A DNA stretch of 14,862 nucleotides from Actinomycetes bacterium (GCA_022600255.1 JAHZKU010000274.1:1-14862), one strand, 5' to 3'; positions 6,921 through 14,477 are shown, numbered from the stretch's first letter. Notes: generated from the letters alone by a model not told the origin. Made by a program: numbers and translations.

Positions 6921-6949
6921 ACTTTAGAACGTCGGTGGTAACCGGACCG
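6921..6949 (-). promoter_or_regulatory. Weak candidate promoter for the lipoprotein/DUF4439 pair
   Basis: On the minus strand TAAAGT (forward 6921-6926) fits TANNNT and lies about 30 bp before the lipoprotein ATG. The -35 region 17 bp further up (forward 6944-6949) is a poor match, so only the -10 is supportive. Confidence 0.22.
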
Positions 6950-6968
6950 ACATTGGGGACACCGCGAG

Positions 6969-6999
6969 TTGAACTGTTTGCCCTGCGGGGGCTTAGACT
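6969..6999 (+). promoter_or_regulatory. Candidate promoter for rimP-nusA
   Basis: TTGAAC (6969-6974, four of six to TTGACA) and TAGACT (6994-6999, fits TANNNT) are separated by 19 bp. They lie in the 237-bp divergent gap between the minus-strand lipoprotein gene and rimP. Transcription from here would give a leader of about 120 bases. No strong riboswitch-like hairpin was seen in that leader. Confidence 0.4.
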
Positions 7000-7128
7000 T
7001 AGGAGCAGACCACCCGTCGGCCGTGAGTGTGACCTGACCGACTCTGAGGTCGCTGAACGGCCCAAGCGCCATTGTCCGACCGCGAGCGCAGAACTGCTGC
7101 CCGAACTGATCCATTGCCAGGGAGTACC

Positions 7129-7632
7129 GTGTCGCTCGCCAAACTGACCGCCCGCCTCAAACGAGACTTCCAGCCCATCCTCGCTAACGAGGGCTTGGAC
7201 TTGGAAGATGTCCTCATCCAGGCTGCTGGCAAGCGGCAAGTCGTCCGCATCCTGGTGGACAAAGACGACGGGATCACCCTGGACGATGTCGCGGCGGCCA
7301 CCAAGCGATTGTCGAGCGAGTTGGATCGGTCCAATGCCATGGGCGAGCGGTCCTATGTGCTCGAGGTCAGCAGCCCTGGGGTGGGCAGGCCCTTGACCGA
7401 AGAGCGGCACTGGCGTCGCAATACTGGCCGATTGGTGCGAATCGTTTTTCAAGAGGAGTCCGAGCCGCTGGTCGGGCGGATTGTCGCGGTGGCGGGCGCT
7501 GATGTGGTGATCGAAGCGGCCGATGCCGGCGGGGAGATGACCGTAGCTCGGTCAGGGATGCGCAAAGCCGTCGTACAGGTAGAGATGAACAACTCCGAGG
7601 GTGCAGGACCCAGCGACAAAGGGCGGAAGTAA
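7129..7632 (+). CDS. rimP: Ribosome maturation factor RimP
   Basis: RimP assists late assembly of the 30S ribosomal subunit. The 167-residue product carries the family core: an N-terminal alpha/beta domain (GLDLEDVLIQ, then RQVVRILVDKDDGITLDDVAAATKRLS) and the signature LEVSSPGVGRPLTEERHW, followed by an SH3-like C-terminal domain (LVGRIVAVAGADVVIEA). The GTG at 7129 was preferred over the in-frame TTG at 7072: AGGGAG (7119-7124) lies just before it, and the product then begins SLAKLTARLKRDFQPIL, the usual start of family members. The stop at 7630-7632 directly abuts the nusA GTG with no spacer, so nusA is probably translated by coupling. rimP-nusA is an almost universal bacterial pair. Length is within the normal actinobacterial range. 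Confidence 0.94.
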   Translation: MSLAKLTARLKRDFQPILANEGLDLEDVLIQAAGKRQVVRILVDKDDGITLDDVAAATKRLSSELDRSNAMGERSYVLEVSSPGVGRPLTEERHWRRNTGRLVRIVFQEESEPLVGRIVAVAGADVVIEAADAGGEMTVARSGMRKAVVQVEMNNSEGAGPSDKGRK

Positions 7633-8622
7633 GTGGATATCGATATTGCAGCGCTGAAGTCGCTGGTAAATGAGCGATCTCTGTCCTGGGACATGGTTGT
7701 CAACAGCATCGAGGAGGCCCTACTCAGCGCCTACCATCAGCAGGCTGCGGGAGAAGCCAAGGCGCGCGTGGAGCTCGATCGTACGACTGGTCATGTGACT
7801 GTGTATGTTGCCATGTTCAACGACGCAGGGGAGTTGATCGGAGAACACGAGGATACCCCCGAAGGTTTTGGGCGGATCGCCGCTGCAACGGCTCGTCAGG
7901 TCCTGATGCAACGCTTGCGGCATGCCAATGCTGATCGCACCTTCGAGGACTTCGTGGGGCTCGAAGGAAACCTGGTGAGCGGGACCGTTCAACAGAGTCG
8001 GGATCCGGCGCTGAGTAAGGTGGATCTGGGCAAGGTTGAGGCTGAATTGCCCATCGGAGACCAAGTGCCGGGGGAGGAGTACAGCCATGGCCGCCGCATC
8101 AAATGTGTCGTCGTGGCAGTACGAAGAGGTGATCGCGCGCCTGTGATCACGCTCTCGCGCACCCACCCGGATTTGGTGCGCAAGCTATTTGCTTTGGAAG
8201 TGCCGGAAATCTCCGACGGTGTCGTACAGATTCATTCGGTCGCCCGCGAGGCGGGCCATCGCAGCAAGATTGCGGTGGGAACTAGTGCCCCCAACATCAA
8301 CCCCAAGGGTGCCTGCATTGGACCCATGGGCCAGCGAGTTCGCCAGATCATGGCAGAACTATCGGGAGAAAAAATCGACATTGTCGACTACAGCACCGAC
8401 CCGGCCGAGTTCATCGCTAGCGCCCTGTCCCCGGCCAAGGTGAAGCGGGTCGATATCGTCGATCTGACGGCGCGGTCGGCACAAGTGATTGTGCCGGACT
8501 ACCAGTTGTCCTTGGCGATCGGCCGAGAAGGACAGAACGCCCGCTTGGCGGCTCGGTTGACCGGCTGGCGGATCGACATTCGCTCTGACGAAGACGATCC
8601 GGGCGAAGGAGCCGCGGGCTGA
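7633..8622 (+). CDS. nusA: Transcription termination/antitermination factor NusA
   Basis: NusA binds RNA polymerase and nascent RNA and controls pausing, termination and rRNA antitermination. The 329-residue product has the N-terminal RNAP-binding domain (about 1-125), an S1 domain (about 110-185, starting at LEGNLVSGTVQ), KH1 with GPMGQRVRQIM and KH2 with the loop GREGQNARLAARLTGW. It ends soon after KH2 with a short acidic tail, as expected for actinobacteria, which lack the acidic repeats of E. coli NusA. The GTG at 7633 follows the rimP stop immediately; GGGCGGA at the rimP end can serve as ribosome site. After the stop, 186 bp separate it from ylxR, a longer gap than elsewhere in this cluster. 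Confidence 0.97.
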   Translation: MDIDIAALKSLVNERSLSWDMVVNSIEEALLSAYHQQAAGEAKARVELDRTTGHVTVYVAMFNDAGELIGEHEDTPEGFGRIAAATARQVLMQRLRHANADRTFEDFVGLEGNLVSGTVQQSRDPALSKVDLGKVEAELPIGDQVPGEEYSHGRRIKCVVVAVRRGDRAPVITLSRTHPDLVRKLFALEVPEISDGVVQIHSVAREAGHRSKIAVGTSAPNINPKGACIGPMGQRVRQIMAELSGEKIDIVDYSTDPAEFIASALSPAKVKRVDIVDLTARSAQVIVPDYQLSLAIGREGQNARLAARLTGWRIDIRSDEDDPGEGAAG

Positions 8623-8679
8623 CTTGGCTCGGAATGGACGGCCCGCCCATCGTGACGTCCCCGGTTGTTGTTGGGGTTG

Positions 8680-8708
8680 TTAGCGATTTGGCCTAATGCC
8701 GCTACACT
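8680..8708 (+). promoter_or_regulatory. Candidate promoter for ylxR-infB
   Basis: In the 186-bp nusA-ylxR gap, TACACT (8703-8708) fits TANNNT well and TTAGCG (8680-8685) lies 17 bp upstream, though it matches TTGACA at only three positions. Further down, AACAGCTGTT (8784-8793) is a 10-bp palindrome directly before the ylxR ribosome site GAGGAG. A GT-rich tract at about 8663-8681 precedes the -35. No strong terminator for nusA was found. Confidence 0.35.
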
Positions 8709-8808
8709 GAACAGGTCGGATGCTCTCAGCGGGGGTATCTTCTAACGATAATGTTTAGCTAGGCCCGTAGTGGGACCAGGCTGAACAGCTGTTGAGGAGT
8801 CTTTGCGG

Positions 8809-9126
8809 GTGCCAGTCGCCAACCGGTCAGCGCGGCGGCGCACATGTATCGGCTGTCGCGAGAGGGCTAGCAAAACCGACTTGTTGCGTGTAGTGCTTTC
8901 GGAGTCGGTTGTGATTCCGGACTTTCACCAACGACATCATGGTCGAGGGGCCTATTTGCATCGCGAGCGCGGCTGCTTAGACTCTGCTCTGCAGAGACAA
9001 GCGTTCGGGCGAGCCTTGCGGGCCAGCGGACCGGTGTCGTTCGTGCAAGTTGAACAAGCGATACCTGGCAACAGTTCAACGACCAACCTTGGTTCTCAGA
9101 GCGGAGACGAGATGAGCACCCAATGA
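8809..9126 (+). CDS. ylxR: YlxR/RnpM family RNA-binding protein (DUF448)
   Basis: The product is 105 residues and basic in its N-terminal half. It shows the family signature RRTCIGCRERASKTDLLRVV near the N-terminus and the conserved HGRGAYLHRERGCLDSALQR stretch in the middle. Proteins of this family bind RNA; the Bacillus subtilis member was reported to modulate RNase P. The GTG at 8809 was chosen because GAGGAG (8794-8799) lies 9 bp before it; the TTG at 8803 is only 3 bp away from the same site. After about residue 85 the C-terminus is a Ser/Thr-rich tail unlike the core. The gene sits between nusA and infB, the standard place in Gram-positive bacteria. It is followed by a 76-bp gap to infB. 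Confidence 0.9.
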   Translation: MPVANRSARRRTCIGCRERASKTDLLRVVLSESVVIPDFHQRHHGRGAYLHRERGCLDSALQRQAFGRALRASGPVSFVQVEQAIPGNSSTTNLGSQSGDEMSTQ

Positions 9127-9131
9127 TTCCT

Positions 9132-9158
9132 CAACCATGAGTAATCGATCCAACCATG
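9132..9158. repeat. Two 8-bp direct repeats in the ylxR-infB gap
   Basis: CAACCATG occurs at 9132-9139 and 9151-9158, a 19-bp period, within the 76-bp gap before infB. Each contains an ATG, but neither has a ribosome site nor opens a meaningful frame. The role is unknown and chance is possible. Confidence 0.35.
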
Positions 9159-9202
9159 GGGTTCGGCTGTAGAAAAGACACCGGATCCAGACAGGGAGAA
9201 AC

Positions 9203-11959
9203 GTGTCAAAGGTCCGGGTTTACGAGCTCGCCAAAGAGCTTGGCCTCGAAAGTAAAGAGGTTCTCGACAAGTTGAACGACTTGGGCGAATTTGCCCGGTC
9301 GGCTTCATCCACCGTAGAACCACCCGTCGCGCGCAAGCTGCGCGAATCGATGGGCGCCAAAACCAAAACGACCACGGGACGACGTCGTTCCTCGGCAACG
9401 CGACGAGCACCGGCCCGCTCAGGCAGCGCTCGGGGCAGCGCAACACCGGCGCCAAAGCCGGCCGAGCCCGCCCCGGTGAGCAAACCCAGTTCGGCCCCGA
9501 CGCCAGAGCAGACCGAGCCGTTGGCCCCGCCAGTCCCGGCTGCTGAGGCACCCTCCACCGTGACGGAGCCCAAGTTTGATGGGCCCGGTACGCCGTCCAG
9601 CAAGCCCACACCCGACCAGCCAGCCAAACCATCACGTGCCGCGGAAGCCCCCAAGCCTTCCCCGGCACGTCCGGCGCCAAGTCGTTCACCTCGCCCAGGG
9701 AACAATCCCTTCACGGGTAATACCGCTGCCCGCGCACCGGGCGGGGTACCAGGTGCCCCGCGGCCCACACCAGGCTCCATGCCACCACGTCCGCAAGGCG
9801 GCCGGCCATCCCCGGGCGGTATGCCCCAGCGGGGTCGTGGCGGTCCCGGCGGGCGCCCAGGCGGGCGTCCCGGTGGCGGCTACGGAGGTGGCCCAGGCGG
9901 GCGTCCCGGTGGCGGTTACGGTGGCGGTCCAGGCGGGCGTCCCGGTGGCGGTTACGGTGGCGGTCCAGGCGGGCGTCCCGGTGGACCCGGCGGACCCGGC
10001 GGACCCGGCGGGCCAGGGGGTCCTGGTGGTCGTCCAGGCGGTCCTGGTGGTCGTGGTCGGGGAAAACCCACCCGCGCCCGCAAGTCGCGCAGGGCGAAGC
10101 GGCAAGAGTTCGACAACATGGAAGCGCCGACAATCGGCGGCGTGCGCATCCCGCAGGGTGCTGGCCAAAAGGTCCGGCTACCGCGTGGCGCCAGTCTGAC
10201 GGACTTCGCTGATCGCATCGACTCCAGTGCGGCTGACCTGGTGGCTGTCATGTTCAAGCTGGGCGAAATGGTGAATGCCACCCAGTCCGTAGACGACGAT
10301 ACGCTGAAGTTGCTAGGCGAGGAACTCGACTTTGTTGTTGAGATTGTTTCGCCGGAAGACGAAGACCGCGAGTTGCTCGAGCGCTTCGACCTGGACTTTG
10401 GTGAAGACGAGGGTGGACCGAAGGCATTGCAGCCCAGGCCACCCGTTGTCACGGTGATGGGTCACGTGGATCACGGCAAGACCAAGCTGTTGGATGCGAT
10501 TCGCAAGGCCGATACCGCTGAGTCTGAGGCCGGCGGCATCACGCAGCACATCGGTGCCTATCAGATCCACACCGAAATTGGCGATGAGGACCGTGCCGTT
10601 ACCTTCATCGATACCCCCGGTCACGAGGCGTTCACCGCAATGCGCGCCCGCGGCGCCCAGGTAACCGATATCGCGGTCCTCGTTGTTGCAGCCGATGATG
10701 GGGTCAAGCCACAAACCGTGGAGGCCCTGAATCACGCACAGGCCGCAGAAGTGCCGATTGTGGTGGCCGTCAACAAGATTGACAAGGAAGGCGCCGACCC
10801 GACCAAGGTGCGCACCCAGCTCACGGAGTATGGCCTAGTCGCCGAGGAGTTCGGCGGGGACGTCATGTTTGTCGAGGTCTCGGCAAAGGCGATGCTCGGC
10901 ATTCAGGAACTGCTGGAAGCGATCATCTTGACCGCCGACGCTGCCCTGGAGTTGGAGGCCAATCCGGATCAGGACGCGCAGGGTGTTGCCATTGAGGCGC
11001 ACCTTGATCGTGGTCGAGGCGCAGTCGCCACCGTGTTGGTGCAACGGGGAACATTGCGTCCCGGTGTGTCGATTGTTGCCGGAGACGCTCACGGCCGCGT
11101 GCGGGCCATGATGGACGAGCACGGTGAACCGCTCACCGAGGCACTCCCTTCTCGCCCAGTTCAGGTGACGGGTCTGACGTCGGTGCCCGGGGCAGGAGAC
11201 TCTTTCCTAGTTGTGGACGAGGACCGTATCGCGCGTCAGATCGCGAACTCGCGTCAGGCCCGTGAGCGCAACGCTCAGCTGGCCAAGGCACGTCCGCGCA
11301 AGACGCTGGAAGAGTTCATGACGGCGGCCGAACAGGGCGAACTGCAGGAACTAAACCTGATCCTGAAGGGCGACGTGTCCGGTTCTGTGGAGGCGCTGGA
11401 GGACGCTCTGCTGAATCTGGACATCGGCGAGGGGGTCAGCCTGCGCGTGATCGACCGGGGTGTTGGTGCTATCACCGAGACCAACGTCATGCTCGCGGCA
11501 GCATCCGACGCGGTCATCATTGGCTTCAACGTTCGTCCGCAAGGCAAGGCCAACCAGTTGGCCGATCGCGAGGGTGTGGACGTCCGGTTCTACTCGGTGA
11601 TCTACTCCGCTATTGACGACATCGAAGCCGCACTAAAGGGCATGCTGAAGCCGGAATACGAAGAAGTCGCCTTGGGCTCCGCCGAGATCAGGGATGTTTT
11701 CCGTTCCAGCAAGCTGGGGAACATCGCGGGCTGTATCGTGCGGGACGGTTTGATTCGGCGCAACTCTAAGGCGCGTTTGGTGCGCGACGGCGCAGTTGTG
11801 GGCGATAACCTCACCATCTCATCCTTGCGACGCTTCAAGGACGATGTCACCGAGGTTAAGGATGGCTACGAGTGCGGTATCGGACTCGGCACCTTCAACG
11901 ACATCAAGGTGGGGGATGTCATCGAAACGTTCGAGCAGCGCGAGAAGGAACGTAAGTAG
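9203..11959 (+). CDS. infB: Translation initiation factor IF-2
   Basis: IF2 is the GTPase that brings initiator tRNA to the 30S subunit and promotes 50S joining. The 918-residue protein starts with the IF2N helix domain (KVRVYELAKELGLESKEV), then a low-complexity region (about 50-300) that is Pro/Ala-rich and becomes Gly/Pro/Arg-rich with internal repeats. A second IF2N-like part covers about 320-395. The G domain has G1 GHVDHGKT at 420-427, then GGITQHIGAY, DTPGHEAF, NKID and SAK. Domains II-IV follow, including the fMet-tRNA-binding C-terminus ending near GDVIETFEQ. The GTG at 9203 is preceded by AGGGAG. Total length is typical for actinobacteria. A perfect inverted repeat begins 4 bases after the stop. 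Confidence 0.98.
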   Translation: MSKVRVYELAKELGLESKEVLDKLNDLGEFARSASSTVEPPVARKLRESMGAKTKTTTGRRRSSATRRAPARSGSARGSATPAPKPAEPAPVSKPSSAPTPEQTEPLAPPVPAAEAPSTVTEPKFDGPGTPSSKPTPDQPAKPSRAAEAPKPSPARPAPSRSPRPGNNPFTGNTAARAPGGVPGAPRPTPGSMPPRPQGGRPSPGGMPQRGRGGPGGRPGGRPGGGYGGGPGGRPGGGYGGGPGGRPGGGYGGGPGGRPGGPGGPGGPGGPGGPGGRPGGPGGRGRGKPTRARKSRRAKRQEFDNMEAPTIGGVRIPQGAGQKVRLPRGASLTDFADRIDSSAADLVAVMFKLGEMVNATQSVDDDTLKLLGEELDFVVEIVSPEDEDRELLERFDLDFGEDEGGPKALQPRPPVVTVMGHVDHGKTKLLDAIRKADTAESEAGGITQHIGAYQIHTEIGDEDRAVTFIDTPGHEAFTAMRARGAQVTDIAVLVVAADDGVKPQTVEALNHAQAAEVPIVVAVNKIDKEGADPTKVRTQLTEYGLVAEEFGGDVMFVEVSAKAMLGIQELLEAIILTADAALELEANPDQDAQGVAIEAHLDRGRGAVATVLVQRGTLRPGVSIVAGDAHGRVRAMMDEHGEPLTEALPSRPVQVTGLTSVPGAGDSFLVVDEDRIARQIANSRQARERNAQLAKARPRKTLEEFMTAAEQGELQELNLILKGDVSGSVEALEDALLNLDIGEGVSLRVIDRGVGAITETNVMLAAASDAVIIGFNVRPQGKANQLADREGVDVRFYSVIYSAIDDIEAALKGMLKPEYEEVALGSAEIRDVFRSSKLGNIAGCIVRDGLIRRNSKARLVRDGAVVGDNLTISSLRRFKDDVTEVKDGYECGIGLGTFNDIKVGDVIETFEQREKERK
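9857..9984 (+). repeat. 36-bp in-frame tandem repeats within infB
   Basis: A 36-bp unit starting CCAGGCGGGCGTCCCGGTGG is present three times (9857-9892, 9893-9928, 9929-9964) plus a 20-bp partial copy (9965-9984). It encodes PGGRPGGGYGGG from residue 219. Copies two and three are identical in sequence, while copy one differs at a few third positions, which suggests recent expansion. Copy number may vary between strains. Confidence 0.9.
9985..10011 (+). repeat. 9-bp GPG-coding microrepeat within infB
   Basis: ACCCGGCGG is repeated three times exactly (9985-10011), directly after the 36-bp repeats, and continues as degenerate PGG codons to about 10050. It extends the Gly/Pro linker of IF2 before the basic segment rich in Arg and Lys. 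Confidence 0.85.
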
Positions 11960-11963
11960 CCTC

Positions 11964-12002
11964 GGTGTACCGAATGTCCGCGCAACTGTCATTCGGTACA
12001 CC
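11964..12002 (+). terminator. Perfect 13-bp inverted repeat between infB and rbfA
   Basis: GGTGTACCGAATG (11964-11976) and CATTCGGTACACC (11990-12002) are exact reverse complements around a 13-base loop. The RNA would form a stable 13-bp stem 4 bases after the infB stop and 39 bases before rbfA. There is no T-run, so full termination is unproven. It may be a partial terminator, an mRNA processing or stability element, or a protein-binding palindrome in DNA. CCTCGG also occurs as a direct repeat at both edges (11960-11965 and 12001-12006). Confidence 0.65.
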
Positions 12003-12041
12003 TCGGCATCACTGGACGTAGATCATGACGAGGAGTAGCCC

Positions 12042-12488
12042 ATGACAGACCACAAGGCCCGTGTCCGCCGGCTGGCGGACCGTATCCAAGTGGTGGTGGC
12101 CGAGATCTTGGAACGTCGCGTCAAGGATCCCAGGCTAGGTTTTGTCACGCTGACGGACGTTCGGGTCACGAATGACCTTCGCGAAGCAAGCATTTTCTAC
12201 ACCGTGTTGGGCGATCCTGCGGAACGTACTGACACCGCAGCCGCCTTGGATTCGGCCAAAGGAATGATCCGCAGCGAAATGGGCCAAGCCCTTGGGGTGA
12301 AGTTCACCCCAACAATCACGTTCATCGCTGATGCCGTTCCGGAGAATGCCGCGCACATTGATGAACTGTTAAAGCAAGCGGCCGCTTCAGATGCCAAGAT
12401 TGCCGAGCAGTCCGCAGCCGCGGAGTTCGCCGGGGGCGCGGACCCGTACCGGGCAGAGGACGATCCTGATGATGAAGCGGCTGACTGA
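12042..12488 (+). CDS. rbfA: 30S ribosome-binding factor RbfA
   Basis: RbfA binds the immature 30S subunit near the 5' helix of 16S rRNA and helps its final maturation. The 148-residue product has the single type-II KH-like domain: N-terminal helix RVRRLADRIQVVVAEILERRVKDPRLG, the strand pair VTLTDVRVTNDLREASIFYTV and the LGVKFTPTITFIAD stretch. A C-terminal acidic, Ala-rich extension follows (about residues 115-148), common in actinobacteria. The ATG at 12042 has AGGAG (12031-12035) at 6 bp. The gene end overlaps the truB start by 20 bp. In many actinobacteria a DHH phosphoesterase gene (nrnA type) follows rbfA; here it does not. Confidence 0.96.
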   Translation: MTDHKARVRRLADRIQVVVAEILERRVKDPRLGFVTLTDVRVTNDLREASIFYTVLGDPAERTDTAAALDSAKGMIRSEMGQALGVKFTPTITFIADAVPENAAHIDELLKQAAASDAKIAEQSAAAEFAGGADPYRAEDDPDDEAAD

Positions 12489-13488
12489 ATCGCTTCCAGG
12501 CACGACCGAGTTTGGTGTCCTGCTGCTGGATAAGCCAGCAGGTCTGACTAGTCACGATCTGGTTGCGCAAGCGCGCCGGCAGTTGCGGCAACGGCGCGTC
12601 GGCCACGCTGGCACGTTGGATCCGGCCGCCACGGGATTGATGCTCCTAGGGGTCGGCCGTGCCACCCGGTTGCTCACTTGGCTGGTGGGCGCCGATAAGA
12701 CATACCTCGCCACGATGCGGTTCGGTTGCAGCACAACTACCGATGACGCTCAGGGAGAACCTCGCCAGTGGGGTCGGACCGATCACCTCACCGAGGCCGA
12801 CATCACTGCCGCCTTCAGCAGATTTCGCGGGCCGATTCGCCAAGTGCCTTCGACCATATCGGCAGTTAAGGTGGATGGGGTCAGAGCGTATAAGCGCGCG
12901 CGGGCCGGTGACGAGGTCGATCTCGCAGAACGTGCCGTCACGATCTACGAGAACGAGATCACCGGGCTCGCACGTGGCGACTCGACGCCAGGGGACTACA
13001 TTGACGTGCATTGCCGGGTGCGGGTCAGCAGCGGCACCTATGTCCGGGCGTTGGCGCGTGACATCGGTTCAGAACTGGGCTGTGGGGGACACCTGCGCAC
13101 GCTGCGTCGCACCCAGATCGGCCCGTTCTGCGTGACGGAGGCCCAGCAACTCTCACCACTGCAGCGTCCGACCGAGTCCAGCCCGGGACACGCAACCCCG
13201 ACCGATGGGCCTGGCCAACTGGCGAGGCAGTTGTTGGCACCGAGTGAGGTAGCCCAGCGTGCGCTGCCGACTGTGATCGTGTCGGCACCAGAAGCAGCCT
13301 TTGTCTGTTCCGGACGCCGGATCACCGCGGACGCTGATCACGATGCGACCGCGCTGCTAGACGCGCAGGGACAACTCCTGGCGATCGCAACCGCACAGGA
13401 CGGCTTGTGGCGTTACAAGGTTGTGTTTTGTGCGGGGGAGCGATCACGGATCGCCCCGACAACAGCGATGGAACTCGAGCCAGAATGA
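12469..13488 (+). CDS. truB: tRNA pseudouridine(55) synthase TruB
   Basis: TruB converts U55 of the T-loop of most tRNAs to pseudouridine. The 339-residue product shows motif I (LLDKPAGLTSHD), motif II VGHAGTLDPAATG with the catalytic Asp51, the KTYLATMRFG strand and the conserved RVRVSSGTYVRALARDIG segment. A C-terminal region from about residue 230, partly Pro/Thr/Ser-rich, ends in a divergent PUA-like part, as in other actinobacterial TruBs. The ATG at 12469 was chosen over the earlier in-frame start at 12391, because AGAGGA (12455-12460) lies 8 bp before it and the earlier residues are low-complexity antisense-like sequence inside rbfA. ATG at 12472 is an equally possible first codon. It overlaps rbfA by 20 bp and ribF by 4 bp. 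Confidence 0.96.
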   Translation: MMKRLTESLPGTTEFGVLLLDKPAGLTSHDLVAQARRQLRQRRVGHAGTLDPAATGLMLLGVGRATRLLTWLVGADKTYLATMRFGCSTTTDDAQGEPRQWGRTDHLTEADITAAFSRFRGPIRQVPSTISAVKVDGVRAYKRARAGDEVDLAERAVTIYENEITGLARGDSTPGDYIDVHCRVRVSSGTYVRALARDIGSELGCGGHLRTLRRTQIGPFCVTEAQQLSPLQRPTESSPGHATPTDGPGQLARQLLAPSEVAQRALPTVIVSAPEAAFVCSGRRITADADHDATALLDAQGQLLAIATAQDGLWRYKVVFCAGERSRIAPTTAMELEPE

Positions 13489-14477
13489 ATGAGAATGGGC
13501 CGATGACCAACCAACAACCGCTGGCCGAAGCAACAACACCCGCGTCGACCGCAGGCGCCCAGGGGACGACCGACAATGGGTGTGTGGTTGTGATCGGGGT
13601 GTTCGATGGCGTCCACCGGGGCCATCGCAGCATCATCCGTCACGCGCAGGACCATGCACAACGGCTGAAACTCCCGCTAGTCGTGCTGACTTTTGATCCT
13701 CACCCGATGGCAATTCTGCGGCCCGCAGCCGCGCCGAGGGCCCTGGCCACGGTCGAGTATCGCAAGCGACTGCTGCAATCGGCCGGTGCCGATGCGGTCG
13801 TCGTCATTGACTTTGATGCCGATGTTGCGCACCTTAGTCCAGCGGCGTTTGTCGATGACTACTTGGTGAAACGCCTGTCGGCCCGCGTGGTGGTTGTGGG
13901 CGAGAACTTTCGATTCGGCCAACGGGCCGCAGGTGCGGTGGCGGACTTACAGATCCTGGGGCGCGATCGTGGCTTCACCGCAGAAGGACTGCCCCTAGTG
14001 GCCGATGCCAGCGGGCTGATTTGGTCGTCAACCGAAATCCGCAGTCTCGTTGCGGCGGGAGATGTGACCGGTGCCGCGGAAGGCTTGACCAGACCTCATC
14101 GTGTAGAAGGTACGGTCGTGCTCGGTGATCAACGCGGGCGCGACTTGGGCTTTCCGACGGCAAACCTGGCTCTTCCCGATAACCTCGCGGTGCCGGGGTC
14201 TGGGGTGTATGCCGGGTGGCTGGTCCGCGATCCCTACGGTGCACCCGCCGCACTTCCGGCGGCGATCAGTGTGGGAAACAACGCCACCTTCGGAGGAACC
14301 GAACTCCGAGTTGAGGCCTTTGTCTTGGATGCGGATGGCTGGCTGGAGTTGTACGACGAGTTTGTGGCGATCGACTTCGTAGCCCGGCTACGTGGGATGG
14401 AGAAGTACGAGTCTGTGGCTGCGCTGACTGCGCAGATGGAGCAAGACGTCGCTGCGGCCCGCGTGGCCTTGCAGTAG
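13485..14477 (+). CDS. ribF: Bifunctional riboflavin kinase / FAD synthetase
   Basis: RibF makes FMN from riboflavin and FAD from FMN. The 330-residue protein has an N-terminal nucleotidyltransferase domain with GVFDGVHRGH (residues 38-47), the TFDPHP strand and WSSTEIR, the variant of the ISSTxIR motif. The C-terminal flavokinase domain shows GDQRGRDLGFPTAN (214-227) with the PTAN motif, then a conserved ISVGNNATFGG segment and LRGMEKYESVAALTAQMEQD. The ATG at 13485 overlaps the truB stop as ATGA, which favours it; ATG at 13503 is an alternative. Neither has a strong ribosome site, consistent with coupling. The first 30 or so residues are a Thr/Ala/Gln-rich stretch instead of the usual conserved strand before the first motif. 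rpsO, often the next gene, is not adjacent here. Confidence 0.95.
   Translation: MNENGPMTNQQPLAEATTPASTAGAQGTTDNGCVVVIGVFDGVHRGHRSIIRHAQDHAQRLKLPLVVLTFDPHPMAILRPAAAPRALATVEYRKRLLQSAGADAVVVIDFDADVAHLSPAAFVDDYLVKRLSARVVVVGENFRFGQRAAGAVADLQILGRDRGFTAEGLPLVADASGLIWSSTEIRSLVAAGDVTGAAEGLTRPHRVEGTVVLGDQRGRDLGFPTANLALPDNLAVPGSGVYAGWLVRDPYGAPAALPAAISVGNNATFGGTELRVEAFVLDADGWLELYDEFVAIDFVARLRGMEKYESVAALTAQMEQDVAAARVALQ

Noticed and set aside
6892..7452. Long in-frame upstream extension of the lipoprotein gene on the minus strand
   Set aside because: It is antisense to rimP, has no family features, and would bury the Tat signal peptide and lipobox inside the protein. The ATG at 6891 with a ribosome site is far more plausible.
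8636..8660. GGACG/CGTCC inverted repeat followed by a GT-rich tract after nusA as a terminator
   Set aside because: Only 5 bp of stem with a 15-base loop and no clean T-run; too weak to call.
9576..10199. Alternative frames on both strands across the infB repeats
   Set aside because: They arise from the GC-rich repeat and give low-complexity Ala/Val/Pro or Thr/Pro products without a ribosome site; IF2 explains the sequence.
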